Positions 51,808 through 60,015 of a DNA stretch of 64,000 nt are shown here, one piece after another (position 1 is the first letter of the stretch; each line of letters starts with the position of its first letter). Where the stretch lies: positions 372,001 through 436,000 of the forward strand of contig JBCDHW010000001.1 in NCBI GenBank assembly GCA_038749595.1, read 5' to 3'. The position numbers were made by a program, and so were the translations under genes. The notes under the pieces were generated by a model that was not told the DNA's origin, did not search any database, and saw nothing but the letters and a program-made list of their open reading frames with translations. This stretch comes from Parvularcula sp038749595 (lineage in GTDB: Bacteria > Pseudomonadota > Alphaproteobacteria > Caulobacterales > Parvularculaceae).

Positions 51808-52095
51808 GTCTTTTTTGTGGCCCTAACGCGCGCTCGCGCTCGCTGCTTGAGGGCGGGCTTCGCCGGTTCGTCGCCCTATCCATCGCGCTTGAGGCGAGGG
51901 CAGAGGCGGTAGGCACTACCGTCGCTACGCTCCAACAGAGAGCGCAGGCGAGCGGTAGCGCCACCAACCGGCGGTCCCGCCGCCGTTGCGCTCATATAGC
52001 GAGCGCGAGCGAGCGATAGCGCCACCAACCGGCGGTCCCACCGCCGTCGCGCTCAAACAGCGAGCGCGAGCGCGCGTTAGGGCCACAAAAAAGAC
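51808..52095. repeat. 44-bp inverted repeat with 200-bp centre
   Basis: The arm at 51808-51851 (begins GTCTTTTTTGTGGCCC) is repeated in reverse complement at 52052-52095 with a single mismatch. The arm contains a run of alternating GCGC/CGCTCGC. The 200-base centre contains two 61-bp tandem copies. There is no transposase gene inside, so it could be a nonautonomous (MITE- or REP-like) element, a structured RNA or a strong attenuator; the outer T6/A6 runs would give a terminator-like end on both strands. Confidence 0.8.
51949..52070. repeat. Two 61-bp direct repeats inside the inverted repeat
   Basis: Unit 1 is 51949-52009 and unit 2 is 52010-52070; they share the core AGCGCCACCAACCGGCGG and differ at a few positions only. 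Unit 2 runs into the right inverted-repeat arm. Each unit also contains a short palindrome (CCGGCGG...CCGCCG). Two copies without spacers do not make a CRISPR. Confidence 0.75.
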
Positions 52096-52331
52096 TCGCT
52101 GGATCTCACACAGGGCGAACGGCCTAACTTAAAGCTCACGCCCGACCTGGACCATCAGGGCAGAGTGGACGCACCCCTCTGCCTACGGAGTTCCAACGAT
52201 CAGCAAGCCTCAAGCCGACGGTACCGGGAGACCCTTCCGCTTACTGATGGGTGGAGGATAGCGCGGGTTTGGGGGTGGGGGGATAAGTTAAGCGCGTTGC
52301 TAACGCATCGCCCGACGGTTATCCTATCAAT

Positions 52332-52946
52332 GTGTGTGAGAACAACCAAGCTGACCTTGTGATTGCGTGTCCGCAGTGCAGTTCCGCGGCCGATTTCTGG
52401 TTTGCTTCTTCGATTAAGATAGCAAAAGCGGATCGATCATTCTTTGATCGGAGCAATGCGTTCATTGTGACCGTTGGGCGTGACAGGGTCGGAGCTACGG
52501 TCACCATAGCGTCCTATTTCCCGCCGGTCTCTGGTCCGTTAGAAAACGTCAAGGGACTGCCTAGCCAATTTCTGTCGGTTCGGTGGGGGCGATGGCGGCA
52601 CGACCGGCCCGTGCGTGTTAGCGATCTCGGTGCTTTCCGTTGTCCATCATGTCTCACGACCGGGCGGCACTTGCTTCGATGGCCTGCAGATGCCTATTTT
52701 CAAGTCGAATTTAAAGGCCGTAAGCCGTGGGCACCTGACCGAAAAACAGCTCTCAAGCTAGTCGACTATATACAGTCTGCGGAACGTATTAAAGGACGGG
52801 ACTATACGGTGGGTAGGGAGCACTGGGCTACCGGGCGATCGGAGGACCCGTTTCTTCGCCGGATCCCCACCCACTTTTTAAGAGCGAAAGCTCGGCCTGA
52901 CGTCACCCGCAAGCTCAGGCGATTACTAGGCTTATCCATACGTTGA
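52332..52946 (+). CDS. Hypothetical protein with a CxxC...CxxC zinc-ribbon pattern
   Basis: The 204-residue protein has two CPxC knuckles, CPQC (residues 13-16) and CPSC (about residues 104-107), a split zinc-ribbon pattern, with an insertion that contains the SVRWGRWRHD segment. The C-terminal third is strongly basic (LRAKARPDVTRKLRRLLG). It could bind nucleic acid. Start is a GTG at 52332; no strong ribosome site. Codon use is less biased than the neighbours, which suggests an accessory gene. No family recognised. Confidence 0.55.
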   Translation: MCENNQADLVIACPQCSSAADFWFASSIKIAKADRSFFDRSNAFIVTVGRDRVGATVTIASYFPPVSGPLENVKGLPSQFLSVRWGRWRHDRPVRVSDLGAFRCPSCLTTGRHLLRWPADAYFQVEFKGRKPWAPDRKTALKLVDYIQSAERIKGRDYTVGREHWATGRSEDPFLRRIPTHFLRAKARPDVTRKLRRLLGLSIR

Positions 52947-52950
52947 CCGA

Positions 52951-53517
52951 CTAGCTGTTCTCTGACTTTGGCTCTTTTGAGTAAAGCTGCGGGCAGTATT
53001 GTATCACAGCATCTTGGAAGACGAAAAAGCCACGATAGGCTGGCATCCACTGAATTTTCGTTCCCGTCTTTGAGACCAGGCTACGCACGACCTCCCCCGA
53101 CTGTTCTACCCCCTCAATGTCCGACCACGGCAGAAACACCGGACGGGGAATGATCATGCTTCGAGATCCGGTAACCCCTCGACCGTCCCACGAGACATCA
53201 CTGATGGGAAAGAACCACAAAACGCTGGACCCCAGATATAGCAACGAAAACAGAGTTCCTAGTGCAGTGCCATTTCCATTGTTCAGAGCCTGCGGAACAC
53301 CATCGATTGTCGGCAGGGTCAGAAAAAACAAGAGCGCTGTCATGGGAATTGCTGCGCCCATCACCACGGCGCCTCGGTCAAGCTGGATGCGTCCAGAATC
53401 AACATTTCCTGATGAGGGCGGCATCTTCTTCACGCGTTCCAACCAGAGCGGAAACGCGAGAAATCCGACGACAACGACGCTTAGAGAAGCAAGCAGGAAG
53501 ATGCCTGGAATGCTCAT
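52951..53517 (-). CDS. Membrane protein of unknown function downstream of uvrA
   Basis: The 188-residue protein has an N-terminal transmembrane helix (IFLLASLSVVVVGFLAFPLWL), two more helices (VVMGAAIPMTALLFFLTLP, TLFSLLYLGSSVLWFFPI) and a C-terminal cytoplasmic domain (MIIPRPVFLPWSDIEGVEQSG...) with the strand pattern of a PH-like or YdbS-like domain. Its ATG abuts the uvrA stop (TAAATG), so it is probably translated from the uvrA transcript and may share SOS control, although a role in repair is not implied. No family recognised. Confidence 0.65.
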   Translation of the reverse strand: MSIPGIFLLASLSVVVVGFLAFPLWLERVKKMPPSSGNVDSGRIQLDRGAVVMGAAIPMTALLFFLTLPTIDGVPQALNNGNGTALGTLFSLLYLGSSVLWFFPISDVSWDGRGVTGSRSMIIPRPVFLPWSDIEGVEQSGEVVRSLVSKTGTKIQWMPAYRGFFVFQDAVIQYCPQLYSKEPKSENS

Positions 53518-56430
53518 TTACGCAGCCTTCTTCTTCCGCGGCGCCCTTGCGCGGGGCTTTGGTTTTTTCGCGGCGGCGCGTTCGTCGTGTCGGGCTAGGA
53601 GGTCGGCGAGGAATTGGCCGGTGTAGCTGCCTTTGACTTCCGCGACGTCTTCGGGGGTGCCGGCGGCGATGATTTGGCCGCCGCCGTCGCCGCCTTCGGG
53701 GCCGAGGTCGATGATCCAGTCGGCTTGTTTGATAACATCGAGATTGTGCTCGATGATCACCACGGTGTTGCCTGTGTCGGCGAGTTCCTGAATCACTTCC
53801 ATCAGCTTACGGACATCTTCGAAGTGGAGGCCTGTGGTCGGTTCATCAAGGATGTACAGTGTACGGCCGGTGGCGACCTTCGAGAGCTCCTTGGCGAGCT
53901 TCACCCGCTGGGCCTCGCCGCCGGAGAGGGTGGTCGCCTGCTGGCCGACTTTGATATAGCCGAGACCGACGCGGTTGAGGGTCGCCATTTTGTTCCGTAT
54001 ACTGGGCACCGCTTTGAAGAACTCGGCGGCCTCCTCAACGGTCATGTCGAGGACGTCGGCGATGGACTTGTCCTTGAACTTCACTTCTAACGTCTCGCGG
54101 TTGTAGCGCTTGCCGTGACAGACGTCGCAGGTGACGTAGACATCGGGCAGGAAGTGCATCTCGATCTTGATACCGCCGTCGCCTTGGCACGCCTCCCAGC
54201 GGCCGCCTTTGACGTTGAAGCTGAAGCGGCCGGGTTTATAGCCACGCGCTTTGGATTCAGGCAGGCCCGAGAACCACTCACGGATCGGTCCGAAGGCGCC
54301 GGTGTAGGTCGCGGGGTTGGAACGGGGTGTACGGCCGATCGGCGACTGGTCGATGTCGATGACCTTGTCGATATGCTCAAGCCCTGCGATGCGGTCGTGC
54401 TTGCCGGGGACCGTTTTGCTGTTCATCAGCTTACGGCTGGCGGCCTTATACAGCGTCTCGATCGTCAGTGTACTTTTACCGCCGCCGGAGACGCCCGTCA
54501 CGCACGTCAGAAGGCCGACGGGGAACTCCGCCGTGACGCCTTGCAGGTTGTTTGAGCTGGCGTTTTCGACGGTGATGACCCGCTCAGGATCAAAGACCCG
54601 GCGCTCGTCGGGGATGGGGACTTCGCGGCGGCCGGAGAGGTAATCGCCGGTGATGGACTTTTTGTTCCGCTCGATCTGGGCGGGTGTGCCCGACGCGACA
54701 ACGGTTCCTCCGTGTACCCCGGCGCCAGGGCCGATGTCGAGGACATGATCGGCGGTGCGGATCGCGTCTTCATCGTGCTCCACAACGATGACGGTGTTGC
54801 CGAGGTCCCTCAGCCCACGGAGGGACTCAAGCAGCCGCTCGTTGTCCCGTTGGTGAAGGCCAATCGACGGCTCATCGAGGACATAGAGCACGCCGGTGAG
54901 GCCCGAGCCGATCTGGCTCGCGAGACGAATGCGCTGGCTTTCCCCGCCCGAGAGGGTGCCGGACGAGCGGGAAAGGGTCAGGTAGCCGAGGCCGACATTG
55001 TTGAGGAAGTGCAGCCGGTCACGGATTTCCTTCAGGATACGGACGGCGATCGTCCGCTCTTTCTCCGTGAGCTGCGTATCGAGTGTGCCGAACCAGAGGT
55101 CCGCCTCGCGTATGGACAAGGAAGCGATCTCGGCGATATCTTCGCCGCCCACCTTCACGGCCAACGCTTCAGGCCGCAAGCGCGCGCCCTGGCAGGCTTC
55201 GCAAGGTGCAACCGACTGGAACTTCTCCATCTCTTCGCGGACCCACGCGCTGTCGGTCTCGCGCCAGCGGCGTTCGAGGTTGGGGATCACGCCTTCGAAG
55301 GTCTTTGTGGTCTCGTAGCGGCGCAGGCCGTCGTCGTAGACGAACTTCACCTTCTCTTTGCCTGTTCCGAAGAGGATGACCTGCTGCTGTTTCTTGGTCA
55401 GCTCCGCCCACGGAACATCGACGTCAAAGCCATACTCGAGGCCCAGCGCTTCGAGGGTTTGGGTGTAGTAGGGGCTCTGGGTCTTGGACCACGCGGCGAT
55501 CGCGCCTTTGAGCAGCGAAGCATCCGTGTCCGGAACAACGAGATCGGGATCGAAGTAGATCGAGGTGCCCAGCCCATCGCAAGTGGGGCAAGCGCCTTGG
55601 GGTGAGTTGAACGAGAACAGCCGCGGCTCAATCTCTTCGATGGTGAAGCCGCTCTCAGGGCAGGCGAACTTGGCCGAGAAGACGATTTTCCTGACGTCCT
55701 CGCCCTTCTTCGGCGCGCTTTCGGCGATAGCGAGACCGTCGGCGAGGTCGAGGCAGGTCTCAAAGCTCTCGGCCAAGCGGCTCTCGAGGCCTTCTTTGAT
55801 CACCACACGGTCGACGACCACGTCGATATCGTGCTTGAGCTTTTTGTCGAGGGCAGGCGCGTCGGCGATGTCGTAGAATTCGCTATCGATCCGTACACGC
55901 TGGAAGCCCTTCTTCATCAGCTCAGCGAACTCTTTGCGGTACTCGCCTTTCCTGCCGCGGATCATCGGGGCGAGGAGGTAGAAGCGGCTGCCCTCGCCCT
56001 CGGCCATCAGCCGGTCGACCATCTCGGACACCGTTTGCGACGTGATCGGAAGACCTGTCGTAGGCGAGTAGGGCACCCCCACCCGCGCCCAGAGCAGGCG
56101 CATATAGTCGTAGATCTCTGTCACCGTGGCGACGGTGGAGCGGGGGTTCTTGGACGTCGTCTTCTGCTCAATCGAGATCGCCGGCGACAGCCCCTCGATC
56201 TGGTCCACGTCGGGCTTTTGCATCAGCTCCAAGAACTGGCGCGCGTAGGCGGAGAGGCTCTCCACATACCGCCGCTGGCCCTCAGCGTAGATCGTATCGA
56301 AGGCGAGGGAGGACTTGCCGGAGCCGGAAAGCCCCGTGACGACGGTCAGGGCATCGCGCGGGATCTCGGCGGTGATGTCCTTGAGGTTATGCTCGCGGGC
56401 ACCGCTGACGGTGATCGATTTATGGGACAA
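53518..56430 (-). CDS. uvrA: Excinuclease ABC subunit A
   Basis: UvrA is the damage-sensing ATPase of nucleotide excision repair. The 970-residue protein has both ABC modules: Walker A loops GLSGSGKSSLAFDT and GVSGGGKSTL, signatures LSGGESQRIRLASQIG and LSGGEAQRVKLAKELS, and Walker B segments VLYVLDEPSIGLH and LYILDEPTTGLH. The first zinc finger site reads CPESG and ACPTCDG. In the C-terminal zinc finger the expected CEAC is WEAC (Trp codon at 54196-54198, residue 745), so one of four zinc ligands is missing; VTCDVC remains. An SOS box lies 56 bases upstream of the start. The stop abuts the start of the membrane protein gene. Confidence 0.96.
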   Translation of the reverse strand: MSHKSITVSGAREHNLKDITAEIPRDALTVVTGLSGSGKSSLAFDTIYAEGQRRYVESLSAYARQFLELMQKPDVDQIEGLSPAISIEQKTTSKNPRSTVATVTEIYDYMRLLWARVGVPYSPTTGLPITSQTVSEMVDRLMAEGEGSRFYLLAPMIRGRKGEYRKEFAELMKKGFQRVRIDSEFYDIADAPALDKKLKHDIDVVVDRVVIKEGLESRLAESFETCLDLADGLAIAESAPKKGEDVRKIVFSAKFACPESGFTIEEIEPRLFSFNSPQGACPTCDGLGTSIYFDPDLVVPDTDASLLKGAIAAWSKTQSPYYTQTLEALGLEYGFDVDVPWAELTKKQQQVILFGTGKEKVKFVYDDGLRRYETTKTFEGVIPNLERRWRETDSAWVREEMEKFQSVAPCEACQGARLRPEALAVKVGGEDIAEIASLSIREADLWFGTLDTQLTEKERTIAVRILKEIRDRLHFLNNVGLGYLTLSRSSGTLSGGESQRIRLASQIGSGLTGVLYVLDEPSIGLHQRDNERLLESLRGLRDLGNTVIVVEHDEDAIRTADHVLDIGPGAGVHGGTVVASGTPAQIERNKKSITGDYLSGRREVPIPDERRVFDPERVITVENASSNNLQGVTAEFPVGLLTCVTGVSGGGKSTLTIETLYKAASRKLMNSKTVPGKHDRIAGLEHIDKVIDIDQSPIGRTPRSNPATYTGAFGPIREWFSGLPESKARGYKPGRFSFNVKGGRWEACQGDGGIKIEMHFLPDVYVTCDVCHGKRYNRETLEVKFKDKSIADVLDMTVEEAAEFFKAVPSIRNKMATLNRVGLGYIKVGQQATTLSGGEAQRVKLAKELSKVATGRTLYILDEPTTGLHFEDVRKLMEVIQELADTGNTVVIIEHNLDVIKQADWIIDLGPEGGDGGGQIIAAGTPEDVAEVKGSYTGQFLADLLARHDERAAAKKPKPRARAPRKKKAA

Positions 56431-56486
56431 CGCCAGGCCCTCCGTGCTTTCGGGAAGGTTAAGGCTCTAGGCCCCGGCACCCACCT

Positions 56487-56501
56487 GAACAAGGGGCGAA
56501 C
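56487..56501 (-). promoter_or_regulatory. SOS box (LexA operator) of uvrA
   Basis: GAACAAGGGGCGAAC on the plus strand is GTTC-N7-GTTC on the minus strand, a perfect alphaproteobacterial LexA site, 56 bases upstream of the uvrA ATG. It also lies in the divergent region shared with the outer membrane protein gene at 56710. Confidence 0.85.
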
Positions 56502-56709
56502 GGACGCGGGTTATCCCCGTGGGCTGGTCCCTGCAATCTGTTCACAAGAATGTGTCGTCACAGCTGCATCCAGGCTTTGTCGACCGGAGCCGCAGACTTC
56601 GGAGGGCGGTGAGGGTTGATCAATTTTGATCCATTGGCCTGCTTGCCAACCATGGGCACGGAAGAGCGTGATGAATCGATCATCACACTTCAAACGAGGG
56701 CGTCTTGAT

Positions 56710-57369
56710 ATGAAAAATTTTGTTTTTGCAGCTCTGCTGCTTACGAGTACCAGTCTCACCGCGGCTCATGCTGGTGTTGGCGTGGATGCAACGATCGGCA
56801 CGACAGGGATTAGTGGCCATGTTCGGGCCGACGTTCTGCCAATCTTGTCGCTCCGTGCCGGTATTAACTACCTTGCCTATGATTTTGGAGAGCAAGACTT
56901 CGACGGTAACACTTACGATGCTGAACTCGACTTCACACAGTTCGGACTATACGCGGATCTGCATCCGTTTTCGAACGGTTTCACGGTCACGGGCGGTTAC
57001 TTGTTCGGCGATCGCAACCTTGAGCTGACGTCGGTGAGCACGACAGAAATTGATATCGGCGGCGAATTTTTCACCGCCGAGGAAGTTGGTGATCTTTCGG
57101 GAACGGGTACCCTGGGCGATGGCGGTTTTTACGCCGGCATTGGTTGGGACAACATCACCAGAGGAACTGGGCGTGTACGGTTGATCGCGCGTCTTGGCGT
57201 GATCATCAGTGACGAGCCTAGCGTTGCCTTAGAGAGTGTCGGGGGCACGCTGTCTAACGATCCGATTCTGCTCAGCGCCATCGAGGGCGAGATTGCAGAC
57301 ATCAATGACGATATCTCGGACTATCGGTTTTTCCCGGTTGTTCAGGTCGGAATTGGCGTCCGCTTTTGA
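56710..57369 (+). CDS. Outer membrane beta-barrel protein
   Basis: The 219-residue protein has a signal peptide (FAALLLTSTSLTAAHA) and a barrel of amphipathic strands ending VVQVGIGVRF with C-terminal Phe. Strand-like segments include FTQFGLYADLHPF, FTVTGGYLF and GGFYAGIGWDN. GAGGG lies about 10 bases before ATG 56710. It is divergent from uvrA and convergent with the LuxR gene. Function unknown; likely a small pore or surface protein. Confidence 0.8.
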   Translation: MKNFVFAALLLTSTSLTAAHAGVGVDATIGTTGISGHVRADVLPILSLRAGINYLAYDFGEQDFDGNTYDAELDFTQFGLYADLHPFSNGFTVTGGYLFGDRNLELTSVSTTEIDIGGEFFTAEEVGDLSGTGTLGDGGFYAGIGWDNITRGTGRVRLIARLGVIISDEPSVALESVGGTLSNDPILLSAIEGEIADINDDISDYRFFPVVQVGIGVRF

Positions 57370-57409
57370 TTGATCCGTACAGCAATCAAAGATGGTTTGT
57401 TGAAAGCGC

Positions 57410-58543
57410 TTAAGTCGGGCGTGAGAGGTTGATCGCTTCGGCGACCAACCTCGTTAAGGTCGTCTGCTTTGCGATACCAAGTTTCTTATAGATCCGCTGA
57501 ATGTGATTGCGGACGGTGTTTTCCGTGATGCCAACATTGTGCGCGATCACCTTCGGCGCGTGGCCCTGGTATAACAGATTGGTGATCACGCCCTCGCGTT
57601 CAGAAAGGCCAAAGAAGTCTTGAAGCACGCCCACGTCGCTTTGCTTTTTCGTAAATCCTGTGGTGGTTATGTAAAAAAGTGCTGCGGGTCTCTGCGCTTC
57701 GAAAGCGCCGTTGTCGACAGCGACACTCATCGGCCTGGAAATCAAAAAAATCCGTTGGCCAGTCATCGTGGATGAGATGGTACATGATCCGTATCGAAGA
57801 CTGGGAAGCAACGTATCGTCGGCGGCTCTGGTAAGCAGGGCGTCGATCTCTGGATAGGCGCTAACAATGGGCGATCGAGTGGACACCGACATTCCCAAAC
57901 TCAATTCCAGTATGGATTGCGCTCTCTCGTTTGCTTCCACGATCCGTTTTTGGCGATCGATCAGGAATATGCCGGATGAGTGCGACTGCATCAGGGAGTT
58001 GGTCAGGGCTTGCTTGGTGGAGAAGGCGGCTGACAATTTTGCGATTTTCGCTGCGCGTTCGAGATGCGGAGTGATCCCTGCAATCAAGTTCAGACCATCC
58101 TCATGCATGACGCCTTCGTCGTTGGAGCGATGAAGAAAGAAGCCAAACAAGATGTCGCCGTCTACGGAGAAGTTTGTCCCGGCACAGTATTTAATTCCGT
58201 AGTCCGACGACCAATTGATAAAGTCATTCTTCTCGATGGTTTTTATGTCGAGTGAGATATCGTCCGAGAACAGCCTGCCAAGAGAGCCATTTTCGCGCGC
58301 ATAGGCTATCCGCGGATTGTATTGGTGCATCTCGTTGAGATACACCTCGATCTCCTTCTCTCCGAGAAACGGACAGGATAATTGCCAATAGTCAAACGTG
58401 CGCTGATCAAACACTGAGATTTCGAAAGCGGAACTTCCCGTCAGCCGCATGAGGCGACGGCCCACTTGATCCCAGCCTTCAGGGTCTAAGGCGGCGTCGT
58501 ATATCTCAGTGATCAGAGCTTCGCGCTCGGTTTGGTCCAACAC
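57410..58543 (-). CDS. LuxR-family transcriptional regulator
   Basis: The 377-residue protein ends in a LuxR-type DNA-binding helix-turn-helix (LSEREGVITNLLYQGHAP, then VIAHNVGITENTVRNHIQRIYKKLGI, about residues 305-365). The N-terminal two thirds look like a GAF- or PAS-like sensory region (about 10-180 and 195-290), with FLIDRQKRIVEANERAQSILEL typical of PAS. It is not a quorum-sensing autoinducer-binding type by sequence. GTG start with GGGGAG upstream. It sits between two outer membrane protein genes and may control one or both, which is inference. Confidence 0.86.
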   Translation of the reverse strand: MLDQTEREALITEIYDAALDPEGWDQVGRRLMRLTGSSAFEISVFDQRTFDYWQLSCPFLGEKEIEVYLNEMHQYNPRIAYARENGSLGRLFSDDISLDIKTIEKNDFINWSSDYGIKYCAGTNFSVDGDILFGFFLHRSNDEGVMHEDGLNLIAGITPHLERAAKIAKLSAAFSTKQALTNSLMQSHSSGIFLIDRQKRIVEANERAQSILELSLGMSVSTRSPIVSAYPEIDALLTRAADDTLLPSLRYGSCTISSTMTGQRIFLISRPMSVAVDNGAFEAQRPAALFYITTTGFTKKQSDVGVLQDFFGLSEREGVITNLLYQGHAPKVIAHNVGITENTVRNHIQRIYKKLGIAKQTTLTRLVAEAINLSRPT

Positions 58544-59173
58544 GTGTCGCTCCCCAGCGTTCTGGAATTGCTAATCTTGAGTTGGCCCGACAGAGATCTC
58601 GACTGACAACTGCGTGACTCGCGAGACGGGGAGCTCTCAGGGTCATGACGCGGTCACATGAAAATGCGAAAAATCAAAATAAAACATAAAAATAGCCCAT
58701 TTTTATTTACGCGGTGCGTCATGAGGTCTCGTACTGCTTTGACGGTTGCGGATTGCTGCCAGGAATGATCTTGATGTTACTTCGGCTACCACCGAGCTGC
58801 ATTATTCGCCCGGTCGCACCTCTTACAGTGTCCTGCGAAACGGAAGTTCAATCACGTTAACAGAGAGGCTAGCGATGCGTCCTTCGAGGACATCTGACGG
58901 GCCGACACCTTCTTCGACGAAGATACGAACCTAGCGATTGTCTCTGGTGCACTCGATTGTGTGGCAGGCGAGAAGTTCGCAATGCTTGCACTCAACAAGC
59001 AGCGTTTCGAGACACGCCACGAGGTCCAGCCAACGAAGATTGGTGTACTGATAAAGTGGTGGGTAGAGACACTGCCCGCAGTGCAGTGAAGACGTCAGTC
59101 TCAAGATCATGCGTACAAAAAAGTGGGCCCGCGTGGCCCACCTTCTTCGTTCAGCTATCTCGAAAGAACCGTC
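58544..59173. other. Long gene-poor region with a possible decayed gene
   Basis: This stretch is less GC-rich than the rest of the window. An AT-rich patch lies at 58660-58712. From about 58740 to 59090 two frames read like protein fragments broken by stops: YSPGRTSYSVLRNGSSITL in one, and, after a TGA near 58899, FFDEDTNLAIVSGAL then AGEKFAMLALNKQRFE in another, ending near 59090. No intact gene can be built. The YSVLRNG piece recalls NmrA-type NAD-binding proteins, but this is too short to trust. Confidence 0.4.
59115..59143 (-). terminator. Terminator of the leftward outer membrane protein gene
   Basis: On the minus strand GTGGGCC pairs with GGCCCAC and is followed by TTTTTT. It lies 31 bases after the stop of the beta-barrel gene at 59174. 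Confidence 0.85.
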
Positions 59174-59812
59174 CTAAAAACCAAGACGCCAGGTGACGAG
59201 GCCGGTGACGCCGCCGTAGCTGAACTCCTCGTCGGTGATCTGGGCGAGTTCTTCTGTGAAGCTGAGGTCGTCGGTGGCGAGGTAGCTGGCCTCAACGCCA
59301 AGCTGACCAAGGCCGGGGAGGAGGCCCATGCTCACGCCAGCCTTCACTTGGTACGCCATGCGGCCTTGCGGGTTGGCGCCGCTGGGGAGCTCGAGGCTCG
59401 GCTGGAGGTAGCCGAGCCCAACCCCAACGTAGGGGTCAGGGAGAAGGGGCAGAGACGGCCGCACGACGCCGTTCAGCATCGCCGCGTAGGTCGTGAGCTC
59501 CTCCTCGACGGCGGCCTCGACCGCAGCAACGGAGATCTCTTGCGCCGGGTCGGTCCGCATCGTCAGCTCCCCCTCAAGCGCGATGAAGGGGAGGATATAC
59601 GTCCCAAAGAGGCCCCCGCCGGTGAACCCGAGGGAGTCACTGGCGTCGAGGCTTTGCTGGGACACCTCGCCGATGAAGTTATTGTCTTGGATCGAAATTT
59701 CATCCGCTGCGGCGTTCACACCGCCGTGAAGCTGCAGATAGATCCCGCCAGCTTGGGCAGAGGCTACGAAAGCAGCACATGAACACGCAAAAGTGAGGGC
59801 AGGTTTGAACAT
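59174..59812 (-). CDS. Outer membrane beta-barrel protein
   Basis: The 212-residue protein has a signal peptide (ALTFACSCAAFVASAQAG) and a barrel: IYLQLHGGVNAAAD, SLGFTGGGLFGTYIL, LEGELTMRT, PYVGVGLGYLQPS, QVKAGVSMGLLPG, LGVEASYLAT, and a final strand GGVTGLVTWRLGF with C-terminal Phe, in the style of OmpA-like or P44-type barrels. I chose ATG 59812 with AAAGGCG upstream over 59827. It is divergent from ssb; the SOS box at 59905 lies between the two. Confidence 0.82.
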   Translation of the reverse strand: MFKPALTFACSCAAFVASAQAGGIYLQLHGGVNAAADEISIQDNNFIGEVSQQSLDASDSLGFTGGGLFGTYILPFIALEGELTMRTDPAQEISVAAVEAAVEEELTTYAAMLNGVVRPSLPLLPDPYVGVGLGYLQPSLELPSGANPQGRMAYQVKAGVSMGLLPGLGQLGVEASYLATDDLSFTEELAQITDEEFSYGGVTGLVTWRLGF

Positions 59813-59904
59813 GGAAACGCCTTTCATCGGGAGACCGGCGACCGATTTCGGCGCTGAATGCGGCGAAACTTCAGCGCGAAAATGACACTCGCCTTCCTCT
59901 GGCG

Positions 59905-59919
59905 GAACATTATATGAAC
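59905..59919 (+). promoter_or_regulatory. SOS box (LexA operator) upstream of ssb
   Basis: GAACATTATATGAAC is a perfect GAAC-N7-GAAC site, 96 bases before the ssb ATG and 92 bases from the divergent outer membrane protein start. Its spacer contains TATAAT on the minus strand, so it could overlap a promoter. Confidence 0.82.
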
Positions 59920-60015
59920 AACGTGGAAAAGAGATGCTTGGCCCGGCGGTGCGATCCTCCTTACGCAGAGGAGACTTGGGAGTGGCTGCGAGCGAGCCGA
60001 TAGGAGAGAGAGACC

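Larger units (their letters stand above)
51646..52331. other. Gene-free stretch holding a nested repeat element
   Basis: These 686 bases between a secreted protein gene and the zinc-ribbon gene hold a long inverted repeat enclosing two tandem repeats (listed separately). Outside the repeats I see no gene, tRNA or terminator. The short open frames here are low-complexity products of the repeats (strings of Ser/Arg codons). Confidence 0.6.

Noticed and set aside
51949..52070. CRISPR array
   Set aside because: Two adjacent 61-bp units with no spacers and no cas genes.
52001..52080. Serine/arginine-rich small proteins in the repeat region
   Set aside because: Low-complexity reading of CGAGCG runs in every frame; no ribosome site.
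58544..59173. tRNA gene in the gene-poor stretch
   Set aside because: No T-loop consensus (GGTTCGAATCC-like) and no 7-bp acceptor pairing could be found by eye.
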